From Roseibacillus sp. (GTDB taxonomy: Bacteria; Verrucomicrobiota; Verrucomicrobiae; Verrucomicrobiales; Akkermansiaceae): a stretch of DNA of 18,410 bases. The stretch is taken from contig PBNG01000073.1 in NCBI GenBank assembly GCA_002723015.1, positions 1 through 18,410 on the forward strand, written 5' to 3'. The notes below the pieces were generated by a model, which was given only the letters and a program-made list of their open reading frames with translations, ran no database searches and was not told where the DNA came from. Below are positions 6,991 to 14,771 of this stretch, piece after piece; positions within the stretch are counted from its first letter, which is position 1, and every line of letters starts with the position of its first letter. The translations under genes were made by a program, and so were the position numbers.

Positions 6991-8142
6991 GTGTTCGCTC
7001 ACAGGCCAGCGAGAGGAAAAAGTGTTGCCGTTGCGGTGGTGGCTGCACTGATTTTGCACCTGATGGCATTTGGCGCGATGGTAGGAGGAGCCGTCATGGA
7101 TATCCTGACAGAGGAACAGGTGGATGAAACTGTCAGTCAAGCCCCTCTGCGGAAGGAGAATGATGTCCTGATTGAACTCGATGCTCTGAAGTTGCTGTCA
7201 ATGCGTGAGGCCTTGGGGAGAGAACCTGTCCCGCCGCAGGACCCTGATCCAGTTGCCATCCCCCAGAGCGAGTTAGTTCAGGAAGACTCAAAGCGTTTTG
7301 CTGAAACGTCTCCAGAGCAGGAGAGCGAGATTGCTCCCGAGGGTGCGGTTTTGATTGGGGAGCGTGATACTCTTGCGGCCAGTGAACTGGCAGCAGCCCA
7401 TGTGGAAGGGCCAGAGATTCCTACTCAGATCGGAAAGGAGCCAGAGAGGAACGAAAAAAACCTTACGGATTCTGACTTTTCCCCGGGTCAGAACGAGGAA
7501 CAGCCCGTTAGCTCGGAAGAGGCGAAGGAGATCTCCGGACCAGCTGGAGGCGCGAGCGGGGATCTTTCAGTGACGCCGGAAGCATTCGCTGATTCGGAAG
7601 AGCGCGATGTAGTCGAGGTTCCGGTTGATGAGACGAACCGCACGAATGAGCAGGACAATCAGGATGATCAGCAGAGTGCCAGGATTACCAATGCCGATGG
7701 AATCGTGGAGGAGGGTCTGAAAGAGCGGAATGAAGAAAAGGCTGAGGACGGTGGAGAGCAGGAGGGGTTTCGGACAGAGTCGAGAAAGACAAGGATGGAG
7801 GGGACGATCAGTCGCAGGGGCCAGAGTTCTCTCAAGGTGGATGCGACCGCACTCGGAAAATACAAGGCGTTGGTGAACCGCATCATTGAAACCGAGTGGC
7901 AGAGGCGTTGCGTGATGCACCGGGACCATGTTCTGCCGGGCATCCTGACCCTCCGATTCTATGTTGACAGGAATGGCCGGGTTTCGGGATTGCGCTACCT
8001 TGATGTATTCCAAGCTAGTGCCATTCAGAAGGGTTTTACCATGCGGGCGGTGCAACAGCCAGATTTGCCCCGAATGCCGGAGGAGGTTGCCAAGGAGCTT
8101 GATGGTGAACCTCTGGAGTTCCATATAAATTTTCACTTTTGA
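6991..8142 (+). CDS. tonB: TonB-like energy transducer
   Basis: The 383-residue protein has a basic N-terminus, one membrane segment (about residues 11-36) and a very acidic Glu/Gln/Asp/Pro-rich periplasmic region of about 240 residues. A C-terminal domain of about 100 residues (from about 285) ends in LEFHINFHF, as TonB domains end in a beta strand. His23 in the membrane helix (ALILHLMAF) sits where E. coli TonB has its functional His20. TonB transmits proton-motive energy from ExbB-ExbD to outer-membrane receptors. The linker is acidic rather than the usual Pro-Lys/Pro-Glu type, and the C-terminal domain is divergent, so a TolA-like role is possible. The start is GTG, with AAGGTGAG about 12 bases upstream. 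exbB follows after one base. Confidence 0.82.
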   Translation: MFAHRPARGKSVAVAVVAALILHLMAFGAMVGGAVMDILTEEQVDETVSQAPLRKENDVLIELDALKLLSMREALGREPVPPQDPDPVAIPQSELVQEDSKRFAETSPEQESEIAPEGAVLIGERDTLAASELAAAHVEGPEIPTQIGKEPERNEKNLTDSDFSPGQNEEQPVSSEEAKEISGPAGGASGDLSVTPEAFADSEERDVVEVPVDETNRTNEQDNQDDQQSARITNADGIVEEGLKERNEEKAEDGGEQEGFRTESRKTRMEGTISRRGQSSLKVDATALGKYKALVNRIIETEWQRRCVMHRDHVLPGILTLRFYVDRNGRVSGLRYLDVFQASAIQKGFTMRAVQQPDLPRMPEEVAKELDGEPLEFHINFHF

Positions 8143-8143
8143 A

Positions 8144-8881
8144 ATGGTGCTGTCTCTTATTCAGTTATCCGTGTCGGGGGTCGCGCCGGAGGCTCTGCAG
8201 AAAACCTGGAAATTTTTTGCAGACGGAGGGTTCTTCATGCTCCTGATAGTATGTTGCTCAGTAATTGCCCTGATGGTGATTCTCTATAAGATGATCACCC
8301 TCACGAAATCCTCCGTGGTGCCGGGTCGGTTGGCGGGCGAGGTCGAACTGATCGAGAATCACTTCGAGACTGATCATCTCGAAAGACTGCGGGCCGAGTT
8401 CAGGGAAGGGGACTCTTCACTGGCCCGTCTCTGCGACGTAGCGTTGAGAAATGAGACTCGCTCCGTTGGAGAGGCAAAGGAGGCGGTGCAAGCCAGTGCG
8501 AGGGAGGAAATCGTCCGGATGAATGCGGGATTGCCCGTTCTGGATGTGGTTATAACGGTCGCTCCATTGCTGGGTCTGCTCGGAACAGCAAGTGGTCTCG
8601 TCCTTATTTTTGGGAATACCGAGGACCTCACCTCCGGCGTCAACAATGCAAAGATCGGCGCCGGGATAGCGCGGGCCCTGGGAACCACCATCGCAGGAAT
8701 GGTGGTGGCAGTCCCTTCCGTGGTAGCCCATAGTTACTTTACTAGGAAGATCGAGACTATGGCTGCGCGGCTCGAGGTGCTGCTAGGTGGGCTTATAGGT
8801 GCCCGGGAGATGGCGGCCGAAAGAGGTGGGGCGGGGGAAGATCGCGCAGGAATTTCTGAATTGCCTGGACCCGGAAGATAA
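8144..8881 (+). CDS. exbB: ExbB/TolQ/MotA-family proton channel protein
   Basis: The 245-residue inner-membrane protein has three hydrophobic segments (about 29-50, 130-157 and 175-198) separated by a cytoplasmic loop of about 80 residues. Conserved stretches APLLGLLGTASGLVLIF and ALGTTIAGMVVAVPSVVAHSYF are the family's TM2 and TM3 signatures. ExbB forms the pentameric channel that, with ExbD, uses proton flow to energise TonB. The ATG at 8144 comes one base after the tonB stop and has no clear Shine-Dalgarno, so translation is probably coupled. The TAA overlaps the exbD ATG by one base. TolQ cannot be excluded from sequence alone, though the TonB-like neighbour favours ExbB. Confidence 0.92.
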   Translation: MVLSLIQLSVSGVAPEALQKTWKFFADGGFFMLLIVCCSVIALMVILYKMITLTKSSVVPGRLAGEVELIENHFETDHLERLRAEFREGDSSLARLCDVALRNETRSVGEAKEAVQASAREEIVRMNAGLPVLDVVITVAPLLGLLGTASGLVLIFGNTEDLTSGVNNAKIGAGIARALGTTIAGMVVAVPSVVAHSYFTRKIETMAARLEVLLGGLIGAREMAAERGGAGEDRAGISELPGPGR

Positions 8882-9360
8882 TGAATTTTTACCAGCGAGG
8901 GCGGAGAAAAGAACGGGTTCCGATCGTTCCTCTTATCGATATTCTGACGATTCTTCTGATCTTTTTCATCGTCACTCGTGGCGTTCCGGAAGAAGAGCGC
9001 AGTCCCCGTCAGCCTCCTGAACCGAGACCAGTGGTGAAGGTCACCCTGCCAATGGTCAAGGAAATGGAAACCTCCGAGGTAGTCGAGCGGAGAGCGGTTC
9101 TTGCCATTGGATCCGGGGGGACGATTACCCTCGATAGCTATGAACTCGCCCGTCCTGACCTTCTGCCAGATGCACTGATTGTCTTTCGAGAGGAAAACCC
9201 GCAGCGTAAGCTTGAGCTCGCGGCGGACCAGGGGGCGACACTTTCGCAGCTCTTCATGGTGCTGGACGCCCTGACGGCGGCGCAGTATGACATTAAGGAT
9301 GTTCCCGCCCGAATTCGTCGTCCGGAGCCCGTGGACTTTGTAGATCCGCTCCAGCCATGA
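8881..9360 (+). CDS. exbD: ExbD/TolR-family proton channel protein
   Basis: The 159-residue product has a short basic cytoplasmic N-terminus, one membrane helix (about 14-33, VPLIDILTILLIFFIVT) and a periplasmic domain. Asp20 in the helix matches the essential proton-carrying Asp of ExbD. The length (about 140-160) is normal. The ATG overlaps the exbB stop by one base (TAATG), and its stop overlaps the def start by four bases (ATGA at 9357-9360). The C-terminal region (LAADQGATLSQLFMVLDAL) resembles the ExbD/TolR peptidoglycan-facing fold. Confidence 0.92.
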   Translation: MNFYQRGRRKERVPIVPLIDILTILLIFFIVTRGVPEEERSPRQPPEPRPVVKVTLPMVKEMETSEVVERRAVLAIGSGGTITLDSYELARPDLLPDALIVFREENPQRKLELAADQGATLSQLFMVLDALTAAQYDIKDVPARIRRPEPVDFVDPLQP

Positions 9361-9908
9361 TTCTCCCAATTACCCAGCTTGGAGACCCGATTTTGCGCAA
9401 ACGGTGCAGAGACGTGTCAGAGGTAACAGAAGACATCCTGACCTTGAAGGATGATATGATCGAAACCATGCATGATGCCAACGGAGTAGGGCTTGCGGCC
9501 CCTCAGGTAGGAATCGACCTCCGAATGGCAGTAGTGGATGTGTCCCATGATCCTGATTGCGTAAGTCTTCTCAGGGTTAACGGGGAAGACGTCTCCATTG
9601 CCGAAATAATGCCCCTTGTGTTCATCAATCCGGATTTCACCAAAGGAGGATCAAGAGAGCGCATGGAAGAGGGGTGTCTGAGCATACAGGATGTCCGTGC
9701 TGATGTGCAAAGGCCTGGTATGGTGGATGGGGTCTTTCCCCAGCTGGATGGAAGTAAGCTACATATTGAGACTGACGGATTGCTGGCGAGGGTTATTCAG
9801 CACGAAACTGATCATCTGAATGGGGTTCTCTTTGTTGATCGGGTGAGTGCGGCAAGTAAACTGATGATTCGTCGTGAGCTAAAAAGGCTCAGGGCTCAGG
9901 GGCAGTAA
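9357..9908 (+). CDS. def: Peptide deformylase
   Basis: The 183-residue enzyme has all three deformylase motifs: GVGLAAPQ (43-50), EGCLS with ligand Cys107 (105-109) and QHETDH with His149, catalytic Glu150 and His153. It removes the formyl group from nascent proteins at the ribosome exit and uses Fe(II), or zinc, as its metal. A loop insertion between motifs 1 and 2 (about 64-84, with VNGEDVSIAE) is slightly longer than in E. coli Def. It overlaps exbD by four bases (ATGA), so translation depends on the TonB-ExbBD transcript unless an internal promoter exists. It is more often found beside fmt. Confidence 0.95.
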   Translation: MILPITQLGDPILRKRCRDVSEVTEDILTLKDDMIETMHDANGVGLAAPQVGIDLRMAVVDVSHDPDCVSLLRVNGEDVSIAEIMPLVFINPDFTKGGSRERMEEGCLSIQDVRADVQRPGMVDGVFPQLDGSKLHIETDGLLARVIQHETDHLNGVLFVDRVSAASKLMIRRELKRLRAQGQ

Positions 9909-9945
9909 AAGAGGATGGCTACTACGGGCCCGCTAGTCCGGAGGA

Positions 9946-9964
9946 AGGATGCTGGGACCATCCT
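9946..9964 (+). other. Short stem-loop downstream of def
   Basis: AGGATG and CATCCT form a 6-bp perfect stem around a 7-base loop (CTGGGAC), 38 bases after the def stop. No T-run follows, so it is at best a weak or Rho-assisted terminator. It marks the only plausible transcript end between def and the next gene. Confidence 0.3.
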
Positions 9965-10000
9965 AGATGAAGTGTTCCCGGTTATTCACATCAAATAGGT

Positions 10001-10039
10001 TTTACATTGGTTCGCGAGAGTCTCTACATTGGTTATAAA
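10001..10039 (+). promoter_or_regulatory. Candidate promoter with 10-bp direct repeat
   Basis: TACATTGGTT occurs at 10003-10012 and again at 10025-10034, exactly 22 bases apart, so both copies face the same side of the helix. TTTACA (10001-10006) and TACATT (10025-10030), 18 bases apart, could be -35 and -10 elements; TATAAA at 10034-10039 is an alternative -10. The start codon is at 10051, which would give a very short leader. The repeats could be a tandem activator site. This is the only AT-rich, promoter-like tract seen between genes here. Confidence 0.35.
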
Positions 10040-10050
10040 TCTCCAAAGGT

Positions 10051-10947
10051 ATGTCTTCTTCAAATCATGTATCTAAACCTTTGAATCAACGCGCTGCCGG
10101 TGAATCCACCGGTGAAGGCGGAGTTGAGCAAAGTCCTTTTCAGGTGGAAAAAGAGGGTTCCCAAAGTGACCCGATTGGCGCTCCGGACAGGGGAAATGCG
10201 CTCTCGGCGAGGGCGCGTCAGGTATCGCCTTCAGGTAGCCCATTTGAGCTAGTGGACGGGAGCCGGATGGAAAACGAAGGTAACGGGGGTCCGGGGTTTC
10301 CCATCCACGGTTTCGCTGCAGGTCCTGCTGCCTTGTCACCTTTGGAAGCCGTGCCATCTTGGCGGCAGCACGAGGCTCCACCGGAAGCTGAAAGTGCAGC
10401 ACCCGGGGAGTCCGAGGACCCCTTTGGAGAATTGGCTCCGCAGCAGCAAAATAGAGCTTCCGCAACGCATCAGGCGGTTCCGATTTCCGCGGTAAGAGGC
10501 GACGAGCAGGGCGATTTTTCGATGCCTGCTGCCAAGAGCCATCCTGCGGAGCGCCTCAGCGCAGGCGTGACTCTGGCAGGGCAGCGGGATTCCCTGTCGG
10601 CTCCGCTGTCAGACCGGACGAAACAACTCGAGTTACGGGCTATTTTCGGAGTGGATCATGAGCTGAGTCATCAGGAGATAATGCAGCGGATGCGTGACTT
10701 GCCCGGGATCATAAACATAGCAGAGATCAATTCCTCCGAGGCCAAGGCCTTTGGCGCTCTGAAAAGCTGTGCGTTAAAGCTGGGATTGGGCAGGGAAGAC
10801 CCTGTGTTCGTCCGCTCTGCACGTGGTGTGATTGACTTTGTCAGCTACAAAGGAACGACACTCGGAATACTTTTGGAGGGGACATATGGACCGGGGGTTC
10901 GGGAGACCCTCTACATCTGCACTAGAGAGCTGGAGAGACTCAAGTAG
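10051..10947 (+). CDS. Hypothetical protein, disordered N-terminal half and compact C-terminal domain
   Basis: I do not recognise this 298-residue protein. Residues 1-185 are rich in Gly, Pro, Ser, Glu, Gln and Ala with no hydrophobic core, and are likely disordered. About 190-298 look like a folded alpha/beta domain (QLELRAIFGVDHELSHQEI, LPGIINIAEINSSEAKAF, VIDFVSYKGTTLGILLEG, ending in a helix TLYICTRELERL). The order of helix, strand and the closing helix is reminiscent of the Roadblock/LC7 fold, but this is only a guess. The ATG at 10051 is the first start after an in-frame TAA at 10036. AAAGG lies only one base upstream, too close for a normal Shine-Dalgarno. There is no signal peptide. 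A candidate promoter with direct repeats lies directly upstream. Confidence 0.72.
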   Translation: MSSSNHVSKPLNQRAAGESTGEGGVEQSPFQVEKEGSQSDPIGAPDRGNALSARARQVSPSGSPFELVDGSRMENEGNGGPGFPIHGFAAGPAALSPLEAVPSWRQHEAPPEAESAAPGESEDPFGELAPQQQNRASATHQAVPISAVRGDEQGDFSMPAAKSHPAERLSAGVTLAGQRDSLSAPLSDRTKQLELRAIFGVDHELSHQEIMQRMRDLPGIINIAEINSSEAKAFGALKSCALKLGLGREDPVFVRSARGVIDFVSYKGTTLGILLEGTYGPGVRETLYICTRELERLK

Positions 10948-10952
10948 GCTCA

Positions 10953-11069
10953 ATGGTGTTTGCCGGGCGACGCGGGAAGATTAAGAGGATTCCATTCAGC
11001 CGATACTCTCAGTCTGAGGCGGAGGATCTCATTTTTTCTGCTCGCGTGACTGCTGCGTTTCGTCCGTGA
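10953..11069 (+). CDS. Possible 38-residue small ORF overlapping the hydantoinase start
   Basis: An ATG five bases after the previous stop opens a 38-codon frame, basic at first (MVFAGRRGKIKRIPF) and ending VTAAFRP. Its TGA overlaps the GTG start of the next gene as GTGA (11066-11069), an arrangement common for coupled genes. No good Shine-Dalgarno is visible. It may be a small protein, a leader for coupling, or a chance frame. Confidence 0.25.
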   Translation: MVFAGRRGKIKRIPFSRYSQSEAEDLIFSARVTAAFRP

Positions 11070-14000
11070 CGAGTGATCACAGTTCAAGCGCCTCGTGGGC
11101 AGTGCGCGTTGATACCGGGGGGACCTTCACGGACGGCTGGGCCCTGGATCCGGACGGGCGGGAATATCGCTGCAAGGTGCTCTCCAGCAGCATTATTCGC
11201 TTGCAGGTTGATGAGGTGCTTGGTGGGGGATGTTATCGACTGGCTGGAGGCCATGAGTTTGCAGATAACTTTCTCAGGGGCTTCAAGGTGGCGGGTGGTG
11301 GAACCGTGCTTAACTGGATCTGTCGGAGTCGGCATATCACCATCGGTGGAGGAGTTGATTTTTCAGAAGGGAATCGATTAGAGGTGTTCACAGGCGAGGA
11401 TGCCCCAGTGCTTGCGCTCAGGATTCTTACCTCGACGCCGCCCGGGGTTTCCTTCCCGCTAATTGATTTCAGATTGGCGACGACCAGAGGTACGAACGCA
11501 TTGTTGGAGCGCAAGGGGAGCAAGGGGGTCTTGATCACCAATATAGGATTCGAGGATATCTTGCGTATCCGCGACCAACGTCGTCCCCACCTGTTCGATC
11601 TCAGGCAGGAGCTCCCCCTCCCGGTGTTTGAATCGTGTTTTGGGATAAGCGGACGGATCGATCCTTCCGGAGAGATCATTGATCCCTTGAATCAGAGTGA
11701 GCGGCTAGACCTGATTGAGAGGCTGGGAAGAGATTCTGTAGAGGTTGTAGCAGTTGCTCTTCTTAATAGTTATGCCAACCCCGCACATGAGCAGGAGGTG
11801 GGGCATTGGTTGCGGGATGCGGGTTTTTCATATGTGTCTCTCTCCAGTGATCTCACCAGGACGATACGTCTCCTCCCTCGTGCGGAGACTGTATCTGCTA
11901 ACGCATATCTTGAACCAATCATGGATCGCTTTATTGCGAAAGTCAGTGAGGGGATGGAGGGAGGAGCACTTCAACTGCTTACGAGCGGAGGTGGGCTCAA
12001 GGATGCGGGGGATTATCGTCCGATTGACAGTTTGCTGAGTGGTCCTGCCGGCGGGGTGAGGGGCGCCCAGTCCGTGGCGCGGTCCGCAGGTTGCCGTAAG
12101 GTAATTGCATTCGATATGGGAGGAACCAGCACTGATGTCTCCCGTATTGATGGTGATCCTTTCCTGTGCTACGAGCAGACAATCGGCCCTGTCACGGTGG
12201 CAACTCCTGCCATCAAGATTGAAACCGTAGCCGCGGGAGGCGGGTCTATCTGCCGCTGGTCAGCAGGGGCGCTCTCAGTCGGTCCGGAAAGTGCAGGTGC
12301 AGATCCCGGTCCAGCTTGCTATGGTAGCGGAGGGCCGCTGACCTTGACGGATGTAAATTTGTTACTCGGGTTCATGGATACAACCCGGGAAGGAATGCCT
12401 CTCGATCTTGATATGGCACGGGTCCGATTGCGTGAATTGCAGGATGAGATGGAGAAAGATGGGGTGCCACCCCGGTCCGAAAAACACCTGCTTGAGGGCC
12501 TGCGCGAGATAGCGCTCGAGCGGATGGCGGAGGCAATTCGAAAGGTCTCCATCAGAGAGGGATGTGATCCTTCGCACTACAGCATGGTGGCGTTCGGTGG
12601 AGCCGGGCCGCAGCATGCATGCGGAGTAGCAGACAAGCTTGGGATCAGGGAGATATTGATTCCCGGCGATGCAGGCTTGTTAAGCGCAAGAGGATTGCAC
12701 CATTGCATGAGGGAAAACATTGTTGAGGAACAGATCCTGGGTCGGTTGGACAGCCTGCGTGCAGGCTGGGATGAGAGAACCGAGTGGCTGGTGAAAAAGG
12801 CATTGGATTCAGCAGATGCGGAGGCATCCCTCTCGCGGGTACTGTGCGAAATGCGATTGTGGGGGCAGGATTCCACTCTGGAAATTGAGATGGATGCTGT
12901 TCCGGGAATTGAAGAATTGCGTCAGCGTTTTATCGATCGGTACCGGATGCTCTATGGCTACGCTCCTCCTGCAGGCAGGGAGGTTGAACTGGCAGCTCTC
13001 AGGGTGGTGGCAAAGGCCCCCGATAAGGATCTCCCGCTCGAGGAGTTCGGCCCTGCTTTGAGCGCTGATGAAGTAAGAATCAGTCAGGATGCCTTCAGGA
13101 CCTGTGTGATTGAGATCGGTTGGGACTCGTCCGAGGGCTCGCGAGGGGGACTATGTCTGACCAGAGCTTCTTGCGTGGATGGCAATCGTGTGAAGGACTC
13201 AGGGAGCTGGTCTGCGGAGATAGAGTCGGAGCTGTTCCGGTGTCGCTTTGAAGGCCTGGTCGAGGAGATGGGAGAACTCCTGCGGAGAACGGCGATGTCT
13301 CCTAACATCAAGGAGAGGCTTGATTTTTCCTGTGCCCTCCTGGACGCAGAGGGGAGGCTGGTTGTGAATGCCCCTCATATTCCTGTTCATCTCGGGGCGA
13401 TCGGCTTGTGTGTGAGGAAAGTCAGCGAGGGGCGTCAATGGAAAGCGGGAGACATGGTGGTAGTGAATCATCCAGCCTTTGGAGGATCTCACCTTCCTGA
13501 TGTGACAGTGATCAGTCCTGTCTACGCCGGGGGACAGCTGATGGGTTTCGTTGCAAATCGAGCTCATCACGCTGAAATTGGCGGGCTTGCGCCAGGTTCC
13601 ATGCCTGCAGAAGCTCATTGTCTTGAGGAAGAGGGTGTGGTCATTGCTCCGACCCTTCTTTTTGATGCGGGCAAGAGTTGTCTCCAAGCGGTAGAAGATC
13701 TTTTCAAGACATCTCGGTATCCGAGCCGTATGCTCAGTGATAATCTGGCTGACCTTGCGGCTCAGGCTGCAGCGAACCATCATGGAGTTCGGGCTCTGCA
13801 GGAGCTGGCGCAGGGTTCATCACGCGAGGTCGTCCTGCGTAACATGGCGGCATTAGGCTATCATGCTGCAGAGGTGCTTAGGTCGAAGCTCCTGCCGCTG
13901 GCCGGGCACCAGTGGCAGGGAGAAGATTTACTCGATGACGGGACTCCGGTTCGTGCTCACCTCCGATGCTCTAAGAGGGGATTACTGGTTGATTTTTCCG

Positions 14001-14749
14001 GTTCCGGACCTGCCCACGACGGGAACCTCAATGCAACCGAGGCGATCGTTCGGAGTGCGGTTCTCTACGTGCTCAGGGCGCTGGTTGGAGATGACTTGCC
14101 TCTGAACGAAGCTCTGCTTGACGATGTACGAATCAAGATACCGGAGGGAGTTCTGAATCCTCTCTTCCCAGAGGAGCCCTCGGCCTGTCCTGCAGTCGTT
14201 GGTGGCAATGTGGAAACAAGCCAGAGAGTCGTCGACGTGCTGCTTGGTGCGCTGGGTTTACAGGCCAACAGCCAGGGAACGATGAACAATTTTCTCTTCG
14301 GGAATGACGAGTTTGCTTATTATGAGACGATCGGCGGTGGCTCCGGGGCCGGTCCGGGCTGGAACGGTATGAGTGGGACGCACGTGCACATGAGTAATAC
14401 TGCGATTACCGATCCTGAGATTCTGGAGAGACGATTTCCCGTGCGGCTATGGGAGTTTTCCCTGAGGCAGGGTTCCGGGGGTAAAGGCAGCTGGGAGGGA
14501 GGATGCGGCCTTGTGCGTGAAGTCGAGTTTCTGAAACGGATGACGGTATCATTTCTAACGCAACGGCGTGAATGCGGACCGCATGGGCGGGAAGGTGGGA
14601 AGGCCGGATTACCCGGACTTCAAACTGTCCTGCGGCGCGACGGCTCAATCGAGGAATTGCCTGGGATATGCAGCTTTACGGCCGAACCTGATGAGCGGGT
14701 CCGGATCCTGACCCCGGGTGGGGGGGGGTGGGGTAGTCCTCGCGTATGA
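11066..14749 (+). CDS. Fused hydantoinase A/B (5-oxoprolinase family)
   Basis: The 1227-residue cytoplasmic protein joins HyuA- and HyuB-type subunits, as in 5-oxoprolinase (about 1290 residues in eukaryotes). The A part has VDTGGTFTD (15-23) and the ATP-site motif DMGGTSTD (350-357), with the family stretch GGAGPQHACGVA near 510. The B part begins about residue 720 (ELFRCRFEGLVEEMGELLRRTA) and includes HLPDVTVISPVY, GGGSGAGPGWNG and the ending LTPGGGGWGSPR. The family opens 5-oxoproline or hydantoins with ATP. Substrate choice cannot be read from the sequence, but the single-chain form favours 5-oxoprolinase. The start is GTG at 11066; a second GTG at 11102 is too close to the first motif. 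A 9-base G run lies near the 3' end (14720-14728). The next gene starts 22 bases later. Confidence 0.9.
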   Translation: MTSDHSSSASWAVRVDTGGTFTDGWALDPDGREYRCKVLSSSIIRLQVDEVLGGGCYRLAGGHEFADNFLRGFKVAGGGTVLNWICRSRHITIGGGVDFSEGNRLEVFTGEDAPVLALRILTSTPPGVSFPLIDFRLATTRGTNALLERKGSKGVLITNIGFEDILRIRDQRRPHLFDLRQELPLPVFESCFGISGRIDPSGEIIDPLNQSERLDLIERLGRDSVEVVAVALLNSYANPAHEQEVGHWLRDAGFSYVSLSSDLTRTIRLLPRAETVSANAYLEPIMDRFIAKVSEGMEGGALQLLTSGGGLKDAGDYRPIDSLLSGPAGGVRGAQSVARSAGCRKVIAFDMGGTSTDVSRIDGDPFLCYEQTIGPVTVATPAIKIETVAAGGGSICRWSAGALSVGPESAGADPGPACYGSGGPLTLTDVNLLLGFMDTTREGMPLDLDMARVRLRELQDEMEKDGVPPRSEKHLLEGLREIALERMAEAIRKVSIREGCDPSHYSMVAFGGAGPQHACGVADKLGIREILIPGDAGLLSARGLHHCMRENIVEEQILGRLDSLRAGWDERTEWLVKKALDSADAEASLSRVLCEMRLWGQDSTLEIEMDAVPGIEELRQRFIDRYRMLYGYAPPAGREVELAALRVVAKAPDKDLPLEEFGPALSADEVRISQDAFRTCVIEIGWDSSEGSRGGLCLTRASCVDGNRVKDSGSWSAEIESELFRCRFEGLVEEMGELLRRTAMSPNIKERLDFSCALLDAEGRLVVNAPHIPVHLGAIGLCVRKVSEGRQWKAGDMVVVNHPAFGGSHLPDVTVISPVYAGGQLMGFVANRAHHAEIGGLAPGSMPAEAHCLEEEGVVIAPTLLFDAGKSCLQAVEDLFKTSRYPSRMLSDNLADLAAQAAANHHGVRALQELAQGSSREVVLRNMAALGYHAAEVLRSKLLPLAGHQWQGEDLLDDGTPVRAHLRCSKRGLLVDFSGSGPAHDGNLNATEAIVRSAVLYVLRALVGDDLPLNEALLDDVRIKIPEGVLNPLFPEEPSACPAVVGGNVETSQRVVDVLLGALGLQANSQGTMNNFLFGNDEFAYYETIGGGSGAGPGWNGMSGTHVHMSNTAITDPEILERRFPVRLWEFSLRQGSGGKGSWEGGCGLVREVEFLKRMTVSFLTQRRECGPHGREGGKAGLPGLQTVLRRDGSIEELPGICSFTAEPDERVRILTPGGGGWGSPRV

Positions 14750-14771
14750 TTGACTGAGAAAGGGATGGGAT

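Noticed and set aside
6005..7069. 354-codon minus-strand frame under the RsmA-Nudix gene
   Set aside because: It is antisense to two clear enzyme domains and shows no recognisable motif.
7567..8136. 189-codon minus-strand frame under tonB
   Set aside because: It mirrors the biased codon use of the acidic TonB linker and has no start signal or motif.
9915..9998. 27-codon ORF after def
   Set aside because: Very short, its AGAGG directly touches the ATG, and the frame contains the stem-loop; no support for a protein.
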